From Acidimicrobiia bacterium (GTDB lineage Bacteria > Actinomycetota > Acidimicrobiia > Acidimicrobiales > Bin134): 64,000 bases of DNA. The stretch covers positions 67,722 to 131,721 of the forward strand of contig JAJEGM010000053.1 in NCBI GenBank assembly GCA_022819825.1, in the 5' to 3' direction. The notes under the pieces were generated by a model. The model was not told the DNA's origin and ran no database searches. It saw only the letters and a program-made list of their open reading frames with translations. Below are positions 16,549 through 26,522 of the stretch, piece after piece; the first letter of the stretch is position 1, and every line of letters begins with the position of its first letter. Both the position numbers and the translations under genes were made by a program.

Positions 16549-18927
16549 TCAGTCGACCTTAACCGTGGTGGCGATGATGGATCGCCGGTCGTAGGGGGCG
16601 GTTTCGCCGGCGAGGTCGACCGGGATCACGCGCATGGCGGAGTCGTATGGTGAGCCCCCAACTCGGAAGGTGAACGTTCCGGGCTCGGTAACGAGAGCCA
16701 TGTCGAGGCCGTGGAAGGCCAGTCGGCTGGGGTGGACGGTGAAGGTAACGGTGCGGGACTCTCCGGCGGGGATGGAGATCCGGGTGAATCCGATCAGCTC
16801 GCGGATCGGCCGAGCTACCGATGCGACCTCGTCGGTGGCATAGAGCTGCACGACCTCATCACCGTCGCTTGATCCGGTGTTGGAAATGGGCACTGCAATC
16901 GTGGTGGCTTCAGTCGTTGACCCGGGTGTCACTGAGGGCTCGCCATATTCGAACGTGGTGTACGACAGGCCGTGCCCGAACCAATAGAGCGCGTCGGATT
17001 CACAATCGACATAGCTGCCGTAGAACTCCGACCGGTCGCCCCGTCGCCGCATGTCGTAGTGCAGCGGAACCTGACCGACGTGTTTGGGCAGAGAGACCGG
17101 GAGACGTCCCGCAGGGTTGACGGCACCAACCAGCACATCGGCAATGGCCGTGCCACCTTCCTCGCCAGGAAGGATCGACCAGAGCAGGGCATTGGCGGCC
17201 GCAGCCTCATCGGCGAGCGTATGGACCCGTCCACTAATCACGACGACGACGGTCGGGGTGCCGGTGGCCGCGACCTCGGCTACGAGTTGCGACTGCACTC
17301 CGGGAAGGCCCAGGTGGGTGGCGTCGCGGGCCTCACCGACGGTGGCGTCGGCAACCAGCCCCGAGCGGGCGCCAACGCACACAATGGCGACGTCGGCTGA
17401 GGCCGCGGCGGCAACGGCATCCCCGATTCCCGATACGTCGCCGCCGGTATCAGCACACCCTGCTACGTAAACGACCTCGGCGCCGGATAGAGCGGCCCGC
17501 AAGCCTTGGAGCGGCGTCACATGGGGGGTGAAGTGCGGTCCCGGGGAGAACGTGCCGCCGGCCTCGGGCAGCTGGTCGAGCCCTTGCTCCATGCCGAGAG
17601 CCTCCATCGCCTCCAGCATTTCTGCACTGCGGTTCTGGTAGATGATCTCCAGATGGGCGGGATAGTGGTAGTCGCCCTGGAGAAGCCGAGGATCGTCGGC
17701 GTGGGGGCCGATGACCGCCACTTGTGAGATCGAGGGGTCGAGAGGCAGCACTCCATCGTTTTTCACCAGGATCACCCCTTCAGCGGCAGCCCGCCGGGCC
17801 AACGCCCTCTGGTCGGGGGTATCGAAGACGTTGGGTGCAGATTCGGCGTCCACATAGGGGTTCTCAAACAGCCCGAGCCGGAACTTCTGGGCCAGCACCC
17901 GTGCACACGACTCGTCGATGATTGACTCGTCGATTCGGCCTTCTTGGACTGCGGTTGGAAGGTGCTTGTAGCAGTCGAGGGCGGGGAGCTCGATATCGAG
18001 GCCCGCGCTGAGAGCTTGGATGGCCGACTCAGTGGGATCTGCCGCGGTCATGTGGTTGAAGTGCAGTTGCATGACCGCGAAGTAGTCGGCCACCACCGTG
18101 CCGTCGAAGCCCAGTTCGCCTCGCAGGAGATCAGTGAGCATGGCCCGGCTGGCCGCCACCGGCACTCCGTCGATGGACGAGTAGCTGTTCATGATCGATT
18201 CCAGGCCGGCCTCTCGGATGGCGGCCGCGAACGGCTCGGAGTACACCTCGCGCAGCTCTCGATCGCCGAGGTGGACAGGCGCTTGATTCCGGCCCCCGAG
18301 GGAATATCCATAGCCCAGAAAGTGCTTTCCAGTACACACAACGCCGTTGGCCAGATTGTCGGTCTGGAGCCCTCGCACATAGGCCACTCCCATTCGGGAG
18401 CACAGCTCGGGGGATTCTCCGTAGGTCTCCTCCACCCGGCCCCATCGGGGATCCCGGGCCACGTCCAGTACGGGGGACAGATTGTGGCGGGCGCCAACGG
18501 CGGTCATCTGGGTGCGGATCACCTCGGCCACCTCGGCCATGAGATCGACATTCCAGGTAGCGGCTAGGCCCAGCCCTTGGGGGAACGTGGTGGCGCCGCG
18601 GTGGAGGAATCCGCCGACGCCCTCCTCATGGATCACCGTGGGGATACCCAGTCGGGTGCGTTCCACCAGCACTTTCTGGATGTCGTTGCCGAGCTGGGCC
18701 GATTCGTTGGCCAGAAGGCCGGTGCTCGCGCCGATACGGGTGACTTGGCCGATACCGTTGGCCAGCATCTCGGCGGCAAGTTCTGGGTCGAATGTCTCAT
18801 CTTTGACGAGAGCAGTGAGCCAGATCGCTCCGAGCTGGGCCATCTTCTCCTCCAGTGTCATGCGCCCAAGGAGGTCGGCTACTCGCTCGTCGATGGCTGC
18901 GCTCGGATCGCGGTACGTCTCAGTCAT
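16549..18927 (-). CDS. Glycoside hydrolase family 3 (beta-glucosidase/beta-xylosidase-like)
   Basis: About 792 residues with complete GH3 architecture. The N-terminal barrel contains MTLEEKMAQLG, RDPRWGRVEETYGE and GKHFLGYG, with the nucleophile Asp in TVVADYFAV. The C-terminal GH3 domain begins EGVILVKNDGVLPLD. A terminal fibronectin-III-like domain holds the VVQLYATDEVASVARPIRELIGF motif. No signal peptide is seen, so it is probably cytoplasmic. AAGGAG precedes the ATG at 18927; the longer open frame upstream is not needed. Likely sugar linkage is beta-glucoside or beta-xyloside, but specificity cannot be set. Confidence 0.9.
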   Translation of the reverse strand: MTETYRDPSAAIDERVADLLGRMTLEEKMAQLGAIWLTALVKDETFDPELAAEMLANGIGQVTRIGASTGLLANESAQLGNDIQKVLVERTRLGIPTVIHEEGVGGFLHRGATTFPQGLGLAATWNVDLMAEVAEVIRTQMTAVGARHNLSPVLDVARDPRWGRVEETYGESPELCSRMGVAYVRGLQTDNLANGVVCTGKHFLGYGYSLGGRNQAPVHLGDRELREVYSEPFAAAIREAGLESIMNSYSSIDGVPVAASRAMLTDLLRGELGFDGTVVADYFAVMQLHFNHMTAADPTESAIQALSAGLDIELPALDCYKHLPTAVQEGRIDESIIDESCARVLAQKFRLGLFENPYVDAESAPNVFDTPDQRALARRAAAEGVILVKNDGVLPLDPSISQVAVIGPHADDPRLLQGDYHYPAHLEIIYQNRSAEMLEAMEALGMEQGLDQLPEAGGTFSPGPHFTPHVTPLQGLRAALSGAEVVYVAGCADTGGDVSGIGDAVAAAASADVAIVCVGARSGLVADATVGEARDATHLGLPGVQSQLVAEVAATGTPTVVVVISGRVHTLADEAAAANALLWSILPGEEGGTAIADVLVGAVNPAGRLPVSLPKHVGQVPLHYDMRRRGDRSEFYGSYVDCESDALYWFGHGLSYTTFEYGEPSVTPGSTTEATTIAVPISNTGSSDGDEVVQLYATDEVASVARPIRELIGFTRISIPAGESRTVTFTVHPSRLAFHGLDMALVTEPGTFTFRVGGSPYDSAMRVIPVDLAGETAPYDRRSIIATTVKVD

Positions 18928-19010
18928 GGAGTCTCTCCTTGGTGGCTGTCTCTGCTTATCACTCCTGCAAGCGGGGCATGATGCCCTGGTGCAAGCGGTG
19001 AAGGCCGTAC

Positions 19011-19759
19011 TCACACCACCTGGCGGAGGATGAGGGCGATGCCGCCGGCGAAGGCGACGAGGAGCACAGCGGGGCGGAACCAGGCTCGATCGAGCAATGG
19101 ACGTACAAAGCGGGCCAAGAACAGCCCCAGAATGATGCCGGGGATGAGCCAGCCGATGAGTTCGATCTCGTACAGGCCGAACTCGCCGGTGGCGAGGAGC
19201 CCGATCAAGGCGGCAACCGCCACCATCAGGAATACGGTGCCAACTGTGCCTCGCAGTGTCGCCGGCTTCATGTCGCTGAAGGTGAGCACGAATGCGGGGC
19301 CCGGCAAGGCAGCGGTCATGCTTGAGAATCCAACTCCCATTCCGGTGGCAACCTCCACCCTTGGCGTCCGGGCAATCCGAAATCCGCAGAGAAGAGATAG
19401 GGCGCCGGCGGCGGCAAGGCTTCCGACCAGGAGCGCGATGACCTCGTCACTAACCATGGAGAGCACTACCAACCCAGCAGCCAAGCCGAATGGCAGTCCG
19501 TATGCACATCGTCGGACGGCCCTGCGGTCGGTGTGGCTGCGTTCGACAATGACATTGCGAATGCCGACAATTTGGCCGACGACGATGAGCGGCCCAGGGG
19601 CAAAGCTCGGGTCGATGGCCACCAGAGCTGGCCCAGCCACGAGGGCCAACCCTATGCCCAGACAGCCCTGGGAAATGGCCCCCGCGGCCGAGAAGCAGAT
19701 GATTATGAATATCTCGAGCGGGGTCAGGGCAGCATTCCCGAACTAGTGGAGTTGCTCAT
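19011..19759 (-). CDS. TauE/SafE-family membrane exporter with apparent frameshift near its start
   Basis: The main frame (19011-19742) encodes a polytopic membrane protein with TauE/SafE features: GLALVAGPALVAIDP, then helices such as PFGLAAGLVVLSMV, VGTVFLMVAVAALIGLLAT and LIGWLIPGIILGLFLARFV. The first membrane helix (LTPLEIFIIICFSAAGAIS) has no normal start codon, and a stop lies directly upstream. The natural start seems to be ATG at 19759, overlapping the VOC gene's stop (ATGA). That frame ends after MSNSTSSGMLP at 19724. One extra base in the GGG run at 19727-19729 would join both frames. Either a real frameshift or a sequence error. Substrate (sulfite, sulfoacetate or another anion) is unknown. 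Confidence 0.75.
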
Positions 19760-20175
19760 ACCTTCTTGGGGTCGGGGATGCCGGGGCGGGTGCCTTCTTT
19801 GTGCTCGACGAACTCGATGAGATAGCCGTCGAAGTCCTTCACGTAGGCCATGATCACCGGCCATCGATCGAGATGGGTGGGCTCCATTACCGACTCACAG
19901 CCGGCGTCCATGGCCCGCTGGTAGAGCCGATGGCAGTCCGACGTGTTGATGTAGATCTTCCACATGGCGGTGCCCATATCGATAGGGCCCTCATTGTCGA
20001 GGTGCTGCGCCAGCTGGAGGCGTGATCCGCCGTGGGGCGACTGGATCACTGCCTCCAGCGCACCGGGAATCTCGAGGCGGTGCTGGAGTTCGAGCTCGCA
20101 CACATCCACCCAAAACTCCAGAGCCCGGTCCATGTCTTCCACGTTGATGCAGTACTGGGCAAGGATCTGAGTCAT
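19756..20175 (-). CDS. VOC-family (glyoxalase/dioxygenase fold) protein
   Basis: A 139-residue single-module VOC protein. The opening YCINVEDMDRALEFWVDVCELEL strand-helix, the INTSDCHRLYQRAMDAGCESVMEP second half and the closing YVKDFDGYLIEFVEH with its Glu ligand are diagnostic. Reaction unknown. AAGGAGG lies just before the ATG. The next gene's likely start overlaps this stop codon, so the exporter is translationally coupled to it. Confidence 0.85.
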   Translation of the reverse strand: MTQILAQYCINVEDMDRALEFWVDVCELELQHRLEIPGALEAVIQSPHGGSRLQLAQHLDNEGPIDMGTAMWKIYINTSDCHRLYQRAMDAGCESVMEPTHLDRWPVIMAYVKDFDGYLIEFVEHKEGTRPGIPDPKKV

Positions 20176-20282
20176 ACGTCCTCCTTGAGAGCGCCATTGG
20201 CGAGCTGTTGCCGGTGTGACAGTACAGTGTGATCAGCGATCTAGCTGTTGTACTCGCCCAATATTCGAGAGGGAGCTGACCA

Positions 20283-21572
20283 ATGCCCAGCCCTGTCGCC
20301 GGTGTTGACCAAAGCAACGCCCCATACATAATCGTCTCGTCCGATACTCACGCCGGGTTGTTCGTCGAGGACTACCGCGAGTATTTGGAGTCATCGCTGC
20401 ATCCTGAGTTCGACGAATGGTTGGTCACCCGCCACCAGCATCGGGCCATGGTCGAAGAGATCAACGGCGAATACGTCGAACAGTGGGAGAGCGAGAACGA
20501 GATCGGGTTGAAGGGGGCCTACGACCCGGAAATCCGCGACAAGACTCTCGATGCCGATGGCGTGGCCGGCGAGATCATCTTCGCCGACGGCGACGCCGTC
20601 ACCGGAATGGAGGCTCCGCCGTTCGGGGCTGGTCTGTCAGCCGGGCAGATCACCGACTCCCGCCAGGCCTGGGCCGGTGCCCGGGCCCACAACCGCTGGC
20701 TCGAGGAGTTCTGCGCCACCAACCCGCCTCGCCGCGGCGGGGTGGCATTGGTGCCGATCACCCACGGTGTGAAGGAGTCGGTGAAGGAGATTGAGGCGCT
20801 GGCCGGCAAGCCCGGCGTGAAGGGCATCATGATCCCGACCATGTGGCATGAGCATCCCTCATATGGCCACGAGAGCTACGACCCGATATGGGCGGCCTGC
20901 GCCGAGGCCGGGCTGGTTGTACACACTCACTCGGGCGAGGCCGACAGGCCGTCGTACAACGAGAACATGGCCCAGTACATGCTCGAGGTGGCGTTCTGGA
21001 CCCATCGGCCCCTGTGGCAGCTCCTCTTCTCCGGGGCCTTTGATCGCCATCCAGGCCTTCGCTATGTGCCGGTGGAGTGCGGTTCATGGTGGCTGGGCGA
21101 CCTGCTGTTCAAGGCCGACGCCATGTTCGGCGGGCGCAATTGGAAGGTGAAGAAGATGAGCTCGCAGACGAAGGGCCTCATTCAGCGTCTGCCGTCGGAG
21201 TACATCGGCACCAACGTGTTCATCGGCGCCTCCACCATGAGCAAAGTCGAGTTGCGGCGCCGCTACATGAATGGTGTCGACGCTCTGATGTGGGGCACCG
21301 ACTATCCCCACCCCGAGGGAAGCTGGCCCAACACGGTTGAGCGCCTGGAGACCGACTTCCAGCAGATTCCCGTGGAGGAAACCCGCCTTCTGCTCGGGCT
21401 CAACGCCGTGCGGTGCTACGACCTCGACATCGACGGGCTGTCAAACATCGCCAGCCAGATCGGGCCGACCCCCGAGCAGCTCAACCAGGACCTCGACTTG
21501 CGGACCGAGCCGAACGCCATTCGCGAGGCCCGGTTCTGGTTCGACGACTACAACATCGAGTGGCCTGAGTAA
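20283..21572 (+). CDS. Amidohydrolase_2 family metal-dependent hydrolase (paralogue 3 of 5)
   Basis: A 429-residue protein close to paralogue 2. It has SSDTHAGLF near the N-terminus, HTHSGEA in the middle, GTDYPHPEGSW late, and a shared C-terminal SNIASQIGPTPEQLNQDL tail. All expected metal ligands are present. GAGGGAG is 7 nt before the ATG. An enoyl-CoA hydratase follows 19 nt later on the same strand, suggesting one catabolic unit. Confidence 0.85.
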   Translation: MPSPVAGVDQSNAPYIIVSSDTHAGLFVEDYREYLESSLHPEFDEWLVTRHQHRAMVEEINGEYVEQWESENEIGLKGAYDPEIRDKTLDADGVAGEIIFADGDAVTGMEAPPFGAGLSAGQITDSRQAWAGARAHNRWLEEFCATNPPRRGGVALVPITHGVKESVKEIEALAGKPGVKGIMIPTMWHEHPSYGHESYDPIWAACAEAGLVVHTHSGEADRPSYNENMAQYMLEVAFWTHRPLWQLLFSGAFDRHPGLRYVPVECGSWWLGDLLFKADAMFGGRNWKVKKMSSQTKGLIQRLPSEYIGTNVFIGASTMSKVELRRRYMNGVDALMWGTDYPHPEGSWPNTVERLETDFQQIPVEETRLLLGLNAVRCYDLDIDGLSNIASQIGPTPEQLNQDLDLRTEPNAIREARFWFDDYNIEWPE

Positions 21573-21591
21573 CCCGCCAGATTGGACTCTC

Positions 21592-22446
21592 ATGAGCGAC
21601 AACTACGTCTTGTACAGCACTTCTGGGTCCATTGCGACGATCACCTTGAATCGTCCTGACTATCTGAACGCCATTGTCCGGCCCATGTGGACGCAGCTCG
21701 ATCACTTCATCGCGGAGGCGAACCGCGATTCGGAGGTGAAGGTGATCGTGCTGCGGGGCGCTGGGCGGGCATTTTGCGCCGGGTTCGATTTCGGCGCCGA
21801 CGGCGACCTGGCCGCAGTGCGGAGCGAGGGCCGGGCTTGGGATCCAGGACGAGATGCCATCGGGGTCACAAATCGATGGGATGCACCGGTCCCGAACTTC
21901 ATGGGCCTCTGGTCGAGCCCAAAGCCGACCATTGCCGCAGTGCATGGGTGGTGTGTGGGAGGAGGATCAGACATGGCCCTCTCGGCTGACCTGGTTATCG
22001 CGGCTGAAGATGCGCAGATCGGAACGCCGTATTCCCGCATGTGGGGCTGCTACCTGACCGCAATGTGGGTGTACCGGCTGGGGCTGGCCAAGGCGAAGGA
22101 ATATGCGCTCACTGGTAAACCGCTCAGCGGAGCCGAGGCAGCTCGCGTGGAGCTCATCAACCAAGCAGTCCCGGCCGACCAACTCGATGAGGCAGTGGAA
22201 GAGTTGGCCGAACAGCTCTCGAGCATCCCGTCGTCCCAGCTGGCCGCTATGAAGCTGGTTGTCAATCAGGCCTACGAGGGAATGGGGCTGCGCAATTCCC
22301 AGGTGCTTGGATCGATCCTCGACGGGGCAATGCGCAACACCCCCGAAGCACTGGCCTTCATCGACACGGCCATGACCGAGGGTGTTCCTGTCGCGGTTGC
22401 CCAACGCGACGGCCCATTCGGCGACTACAGCCAGCGCAAAGCTTGA
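21592..22446 (+). CDS. Enoyl-CoA hydratase/isomerase family protein
   Basis: A 284-residue crotonase. ATITLNRPDYLNAI opens the fold, GRAFCAGFDFG carries the first oxyanion-hole strand, and AAVHGWCVGGGSDMALSADLVIAAEDAQIG is the crotonase signature. SRMWGCY replaces the usual E-x-x-L-G segment, so the catalytic Glu positions should be checked. It acts on acyl-CoA thioesters, hydratase or isomerase unknown. ATG at 21592 lies 19 nt after the amidohydrolase; the open frame extends further upstream but overlaps that gene. Confidence 0.88.
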   Translation: MSDNYVLYSTSGSIATITLNRPDYLNAIVRPMWTQLDHFIAEANRDSEVKVIVLRGAGRAFCAGFDFGADGDLAAVRSEGRAWDPGRDAIGVTNRWDAPVPNFMGLWSSPKPTIAAVHGWCVGGGSDMALSADLVIAAEDAQIGTPYSRMWGCYLTAMWVYRLGLAKAKEYALTGKPLSGAEAARVELINQAVPADQLDEAVEELAEQLSSIPSSQLAAMKLVVNQAYEGMGLRNSQVLGSILDGAMRNTPEALAFIDTAMTEGVPVAVAQRDGPFGDYSQRKA

Positions 22447-22459
22447 TTGAGGGCGGACT

Positions 22460-22978
22460 TTAAGAGTCAGCGCCGGTGCTGAGATCGAGAATGCTCTGGT
22501 AGGCGTCCACCGTTTCCTGGTTGAAGGCCACGAGTCGAACTTCGTTCACCTGGGTAGGAGTGGTGCGGAGAGTTTCCACTGCAATGGCGGCCGCCGCCTC
22601 AATCGGATACCCGAAGACACCAGTAGATATGGCCGGAAAGGCAACCGTCTCCGCCCCAACCTCGTCGGCCCGGGTCAGCGACTCCCGATAGCAGGAGGCC
22701 AGCAACTCCGGTTCGTTGTGGCCACCGCCGTGCCACACCGGCCCCACCGTGTGTATGACCCAGCGAGCCGTGAGGTGGAACCCCGGCGTGATCTTTGCCT
22801 GCCCTGTCTCACACCCGCCCAAAGTCCGGCAGTACTCGACCAACTCCGGCCCCGCCGCCCGATGAATCGCCCCATCCACCCCGCCGCCTCCCAATAGCGT
22901 GTGGTTGGCCGCATTCACGATGGCATCGACATCCTCAGCCGTGATGTCCCCAAGCACCAGCTCCAGGCGGGAAGTCAC
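22460..22978 (-). CDS. Macro-domain protein (ADP-ribose / O-acetyl-ADP-ribose hydrolase type)
   Basis: A 172-residue stand-alone macro domain. It contains [31 protein letters not shown] and [10 protein letters not shown], which are the ADP-ribose-binding loops of the YmdB/MacroD-type group. Members remove ADP-ribose from proteins or deacetylate O-acetyl-ADP-ribose. GTG start at 22978. It is convergent with the enoyl-CoA hydratase gene and divergent from the GcvT-like gene. No PARP, sirtuin or DarT-like toxin gene is adjacent. Confidence 0.93.
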   Translation of the reverse strand: MTSRLELVLGDITAEDVDAIVNAANHTLLGGGGVDGAIHRAAGPELVEYCRTLGGCETGQAKITPGFHLTARWVIHTVGPVWHGGGHNEPELLASCYRESLTRADEVGAETVAFPAISTGVFGYPIEAAAAIAVETLRTTPTQVNEVRLVAFNQETVDAYQSILDLSTGADS

Positions 22979-23045
22979 ACGCTGTTTCCAGGGTCGCTCT
23001 GGACGTTCACTTGACGGATGGTAATGGCTGTAGGTTGAGGCTCCT

Positions 23046-24230
23046 ATGGCGGGGGAGAAGCACTACTACATCGAAGCGTTTGACACGGTCGAGTTCAGTT
23101 CTTATCGACAGCATCAGTCGCCGTTTGCTGATCGGTATGCCACTGAGTCGACGATCTTCGGCTTGTACTGCGGTCGCCTGTATCCGCTGAAGGCGTCCCA
23201 CGACGAGGATCCGATTCCCAACTATTGGAAGTTGCGCAATGGCGTCCTGTTGTACGACGTTCCCGAGCAACCGATTGAGATCGTCGGCCCTGATGCCGTT
23301 CAGGTGCTGGAACAGGTGCTCGTGTGCCGAGCGGAGACGCTTGGAGTGGGACGGTGTCGGTACGCCCTCGCCTGCTATGAGGACGGCACAATCGTGATGG
23401 ACGGCGTGATCATGCGGTTGGAGGCCGATCGCTTCTGGTACGTCAAGGCCAATGGCGAGTTCATCAGCTGGCTCAAGGCCGCCGCTATCGGGCTTGATGC
23501 CGAGGTCTCCGATCCCGACTCACGGGTGCTGCAAATCCAGGGGCCGAAATCGCTCGATGTGCTGAATGCTGCGATCGGCGGCGGGCTGCCGGCCGACTTC
23601 AAGTATTTCCGGGCCGGGTTCTTCGTCATCGGCGGCCAGACACTGTGGGTGTCTCGAACCGGTTGGACCGGAGAAGTGGGAATCGAGATCTACTGCAACA
23701 GCGGCCCCGAACCCACCGACCACGATGCTCTGTGGGACCACCTATTCGCTAGCGGTGAGCAGTTCGGCATGGAGTTCAGCACGTCGTCTTCGATGGGGAT
23801 TCGCCGTATCGAGGCTGGCATCTTGGACAACGGCAGTGACATTGAGCCGGATCTGACTCCGTTCAGCGCCGGCCTCGGGCACTTTGTGAACTTCGACAAG
23901 GAAGATTTCATCGGCCGAACCGCGTTGGAGACCGCCGACCGCAGCCAGCTATTGCTTGGGCTGGTTTGCCCCACTGCCACGCCAGAGACCTATATGACCG
24001 TGCACTACGAGAACGCTCCGGCAGGGCACATAACCATCGGCACGTGGTCGCCCACGCGGGACGAGGGAGTCGGCTACGTGCGTTTCGACCGGCCACTGCC
24101 CGGGGACGAGTGGACGGGCAAAGGGGTTCAGTTGCAGGACCATGACGGCGAGTTGCATGAGGCGACCGTGGAGTTGCTGCCCTTCATCGACAAAGAGAAG
24201 CAACTGCCACGAGCCCAGTGGAACCAGTGA
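23046..24230 (+). CDS. GcvT-like aminomethyltransferase-family (folate-binding) protein
   Basis: A 394-residue protein of the glycine cleavage T-protein superfamily. [34 protein letters not shown] is the usual N-terminal segment. [31 protein letters not shown] and [15 protein letters not shown] follow in family order. T-protein relatives use tetrahydrofolate to accept one-carbon groups from glycine, dimethylglycine, sarcosine or DMSP. No gcvH or gcvP gene is nearby, so a demethylase role is more likely than glycine cleavage (inference). ATG at 23046. Confidence 0.85.
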   Translation: MAGEKHYYIEAFDTVEFSSYRQHQSPFADRYATESTIFGLYCGRLYPLKASHDEDPIPNYWKLRNGVLLYDVPEQPIEIVGPDAVQVLEQVLVCRAETLGVGRCRYALACYEDGTIVMDGVIMRLEADRFWYVKANGEFISWLKAAAIGLDAEVSDPDSRVLQIQGPKSLDVLNAAIGGGLPADFKYFRAGFFVIGGQTLWVSRTGWTGEVGIEIYCNSGPEPTDHDALWDHLFASGEQFGMEFSTSSSMGIRRIEAGILDNGSDIEPDLTPFSAGLGHFVNFDKEDFIGRTALETADRSQLLLGLVCPTATPETYMTVHYENAPAGHITIGTWSPTRDEGVGYVRFDRPLPGDEWTGKGVQLQDHDGELHEATVELLPFIDKEKQLPRAQWNQ

Positions 24231-24255
24231 CCGCCGGAACGAGAGAGGAACTCCT

Positions 24256-25104
24256 TTGCGACTAGGAATCCACCTGCCTCAGTACGGTCGGGCGGCGTCA
24301 CCGGAAGCAATCGCCCAGATCGCCATGCGGGCCGAAGAGATCGGCCTTGCCGATGTGTGGGTGAGCGACCATCTCGTCTATCCGGCCGACCAGGGATACC
24401 CGGCTTCGTACTTGTTCGATCCCTTGCTCACCTTGGGATGGGCCGCGGCGGCTACAGAGCGAATCGGACTGGGCACCAGCGTGATGGTGGTTCCCCAATA
24501 CCATCCACTGCACTTGGCCAACAGCCTGGCCAGCCTCGACCAACTGAGCGGCGGACGTGTGACCGTTGGTGCCGGTGTGGGATGGTCGGAGGCTGAGTTC
24601 TCGGCCCTCGGGCAGGACTTCCATACCCGAGGGGCGCGCATGGACGAGGCGTTGGAGATCATGCGCCTGGTGTGGAGGGAGTCCCCCGCCTCCTACCAGG
24701 GGAATCACTACCAGTTTGAAGACATCAAGGTGCTGCCCCAACCGGCCCACCCGATCCCAATCTGGGTCGGCGGCAGCAGCCAGCCGGGATATGACCGGGC
24801 CGCCGCGGTGGGGGATGGTTTCCAGGGATTGAGCAAACCTCCCGAAGAAATGGGGAGGATCGTGTCCGACATCCAGGCCCAGCTAGCCGATAGCCGCCCC
24901 GACGCCGTTTTCACATTCTCCTACCGCACTGGCTGGGATCCCCAGGGAATGGATCCCGCCCAGATTCGTGAAGAGCGAGATCGGTACGTCGAGGCCGGTG
25001 TGGAGCATGTGGTGTCTGCACCGTGGAGAACCGATGCCGATGCATGGGTCCGGTCGATGGAGATGCTGGTCGACATCGTCGAGCCGGACCTCGCTACGCA
25101 ATAG
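24256..25104 (+). CDS. LLM-class oxidoreductase, probably F420-dependent
   Basis: A 282-residue luciferase-like monooxygenase fold. It begins MRLGIHLPQYGRAASPEAIAQIA and contains AEEIGLADVWVSDHL, GVGWSEAEF and IPIWVGGSSQPGYDRAAAVGDG, which match the F420-binding subfamily. The start is TTG at 24256 with GAGAGGA 7 nt before it; a longer open frame overlaps the GcvT-like gene. Likely co-transcribed with that gene (25 nt gap). Substrate unknown. Confidence 0.85.
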   Translation: MRLGIHLPQYGRAASPEAIAQIAMRAEEIGLADVWVSDHLVYPADQGYPASYLFDPLLTLGWAAAATERIGLGTSVMVVPQYHPLHLANSLASLDQLSGGRVTVGAGVGWSEAEFSALGQDFHTRGARMDEALEIMRLVWRESPASYQGNHYQFEDIKVLPQPAHPIPIWVGGSSQPGYDRAAAVGDGFQGLSKPPEEMGRIVSDIQAQLADSRPDAVFTFSYRTGWDPQGMDPAQIREERDRYVEAGVEHVVSAPWRTDADAWVRSMEMLVDIVEPDLATQ

Positions 25105-25127
25105 CTGGTCGAGCACACATCGGGCAA

Positions 25128-25148
25128 GGGGCAAGGGTGCCTTGTCCC
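25128..25148. terminator. Hairpin between convergent genes, possible bidirectional terminator
   Basis: GGGGCAAGG and CCTTGTCCC form a 9-bp stem (one G-U pair) around a 3-nt loop, in the 48-nt gap between the stops at 25104 and 25153. There is no T-tract, so this would be an actinobacterial-type stem without a U run. Confidence 0.45.
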
Positions 25149-25152
25149 TCCG

Positions 25153-26466
25153 TCACATAGCTGAGGTGAACCCGCCGATCTGGTTGGGTTCGGTGTCGAA
25201 TGACCTCACCATGGCATGGACGGAGTAGGAAGCGACGAGGCGTCCGTCTTGGGCGAAAATTCGGCCTTGACCCTGCACTTGGCCCCGGCCGGCGTAGACG
25301 GCGGGATTTTCGTAGAGATGCCAGTCAGATACGTCGGCCTCGTCGTGGAAGGCGATGTCGACCGCCATAGGACCAGTTGACAGGGTGACGTGGGCCAATG
25401 CCTCGGTGATGCCCCTATGGGGGCGCATCGAAGCTCCGATGGTGTAGTGCGTCGTGGCCTGGGCCAACAGAGCGGCCTGCATCGCCGGACCTTTGGGCCG
25501 GTCCCGATAGCGCATCCACACAAACAACTCCGGAGGACCCACATCATCAGGGTCGAAGTTGTAGGCACCGTCCACCACCCGGATGTCGCGCCCGATCACC
25601 TGGAAGTCCCGCAGCGGGCAATCCAGCGGATCGGGAACCTCGGGCATTTCAGCTGTCACCCGGTAGACGTCCTCAGCACCGCCGTCGAGCAGGACCAAGC
25701 CAACCGAGCACAACTTGTCGTGTTGGACGATACGGGTTTCCACGGTGGAGTAGGTCCGGCCCTGACGCAGCAGGTCCACTTCGACGGCCAAGGGAGAGTC
25801 GAACCGGGCCGCTCTGGTGAAGACCATCGAGGCCGACACCACCCGCTGGTCGGGGACGGTCTTGGATGCTGCCACAATGGCCTGGCCCAAGAGCTGGCCA
25901 CCCTCAATCACTTGGCGGGGTCGCCGGTCATCAGGCAGGTCGATGAAGGTGCCCAGGGGCGGGTCGGGGAACGACGGACTGGTGAACCGCCGGTCGCCAT
26001 CGGGCACCACGTCGATCAATCGAGCCAGATCGGCGGCAGTGCCCCAAACCGGAAAGCGGTAGGCCACGACGTCGTCGTCCTCGACCACCTCTTCAAGGAG
26101 CGCGACTTGGACCTGGTCGGTGTAGAAGGCCACGTGGCCTTCGAGGTCGGCAACTTCGGAGAACGGCTGGCGGTAGGCCCAAACTACGTTCTCCCGGGTC
26201 TCGTTGCCTACGGACAGCGACCAATAGTCGGCCTGGCCTTTGAACGGGCACACCGTGTGCAGCTCGGTCTCGGTGAAGTGCTCCCAGGCCACATCGTCCA
26301 TGGGGAAGTAGAGCTGGTCTTGATGATCCGACTCCTTGACGATCAGGCATGAGTCGCTTTCCGCCACGACGGCGCCATTGAACGTCGCACGTCCCCGGCC
26401 CGACCACGGGACCAGGTCGATGGCATACCCGGGGTACCGGCCCCACGCAGACTCAATCTCGCTCAC
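25153..26466 (-). CDS. DUF427 - thioesterase fusion protein
   Basis: A 437-residue two-part protein. Residues 1-110 are a DUF427 domain (FNGAVVAESDSCLIVKES, HTVCPFKGQADYWSL). From about 155 onward lies an acyl-CoA thioesterase II-like double hotdog (QVIEGGQLLGQAIVAASKTVPDQRVVSASMVF, then LLAQATTHYTIGASMRPH and the DIAFHDEADVSDWHLYENPAVYAGRG end, which has the D-W-x-L-Y-x-x-x-P-x-x-x-x-x-R-G pattern). Fusion of the two is unusual. GTG start with TACGAT 6 nt upstream suggests leaderless translation. It diverges from a CaiB/BaiF gene, consistent with CoA-ester metabolism. Confidence 0.8.
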   Translation of the reverse strand: MSEIESAWGRYPGYAIDLVPWSGRGRATFNGAVVAESDSCLIVKESDHQDQLYFPMDDVAWEHFTETELHTVCPFKGQADYWSLSVGNETRENVVWAYRQPFSEVADLEGHVAFYTDQVQVALLEEVVEDDDVVAYRFPVWGTAADLARLIDVVPDGDRRFTSPSFPDPPLGTFIDLPDDRRPRQVIEGGQLLGQAIVAASKTVPDQRVVSASMVFTRAARFDSPLAVEVDLLRQGRTYSTVETRIVQHDKLCSVGLVLLDGGAEDVYRVTAEMPEVPDPLDCPLRDFQVIGRDIRVVDGAYNFDPDDVGPPELFVWMRYRDRPKGPAMQAALLAQATTHYTIGASMRPHRGITEALAHVTLSTGPMAVDIAFHDEADVSDWHLYENPAVYAGRGQVQGQGRIFAQDGRLVASYSVHAMVRSFDTEPNQIGGFTSAM

Positions 26467-26522
26467 GCTGAGATCGTATTGGTAGCGTCGCCTCGACGGG
26501 GGAGCGGGAGGAAGAGGAGCTC

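Noticed and set aside
23046-24230. DMSP demethylase (DmdA) assignment
   Set aside because: The protein has general T-protein motifs but no feature I can tie to DMSP specifically.
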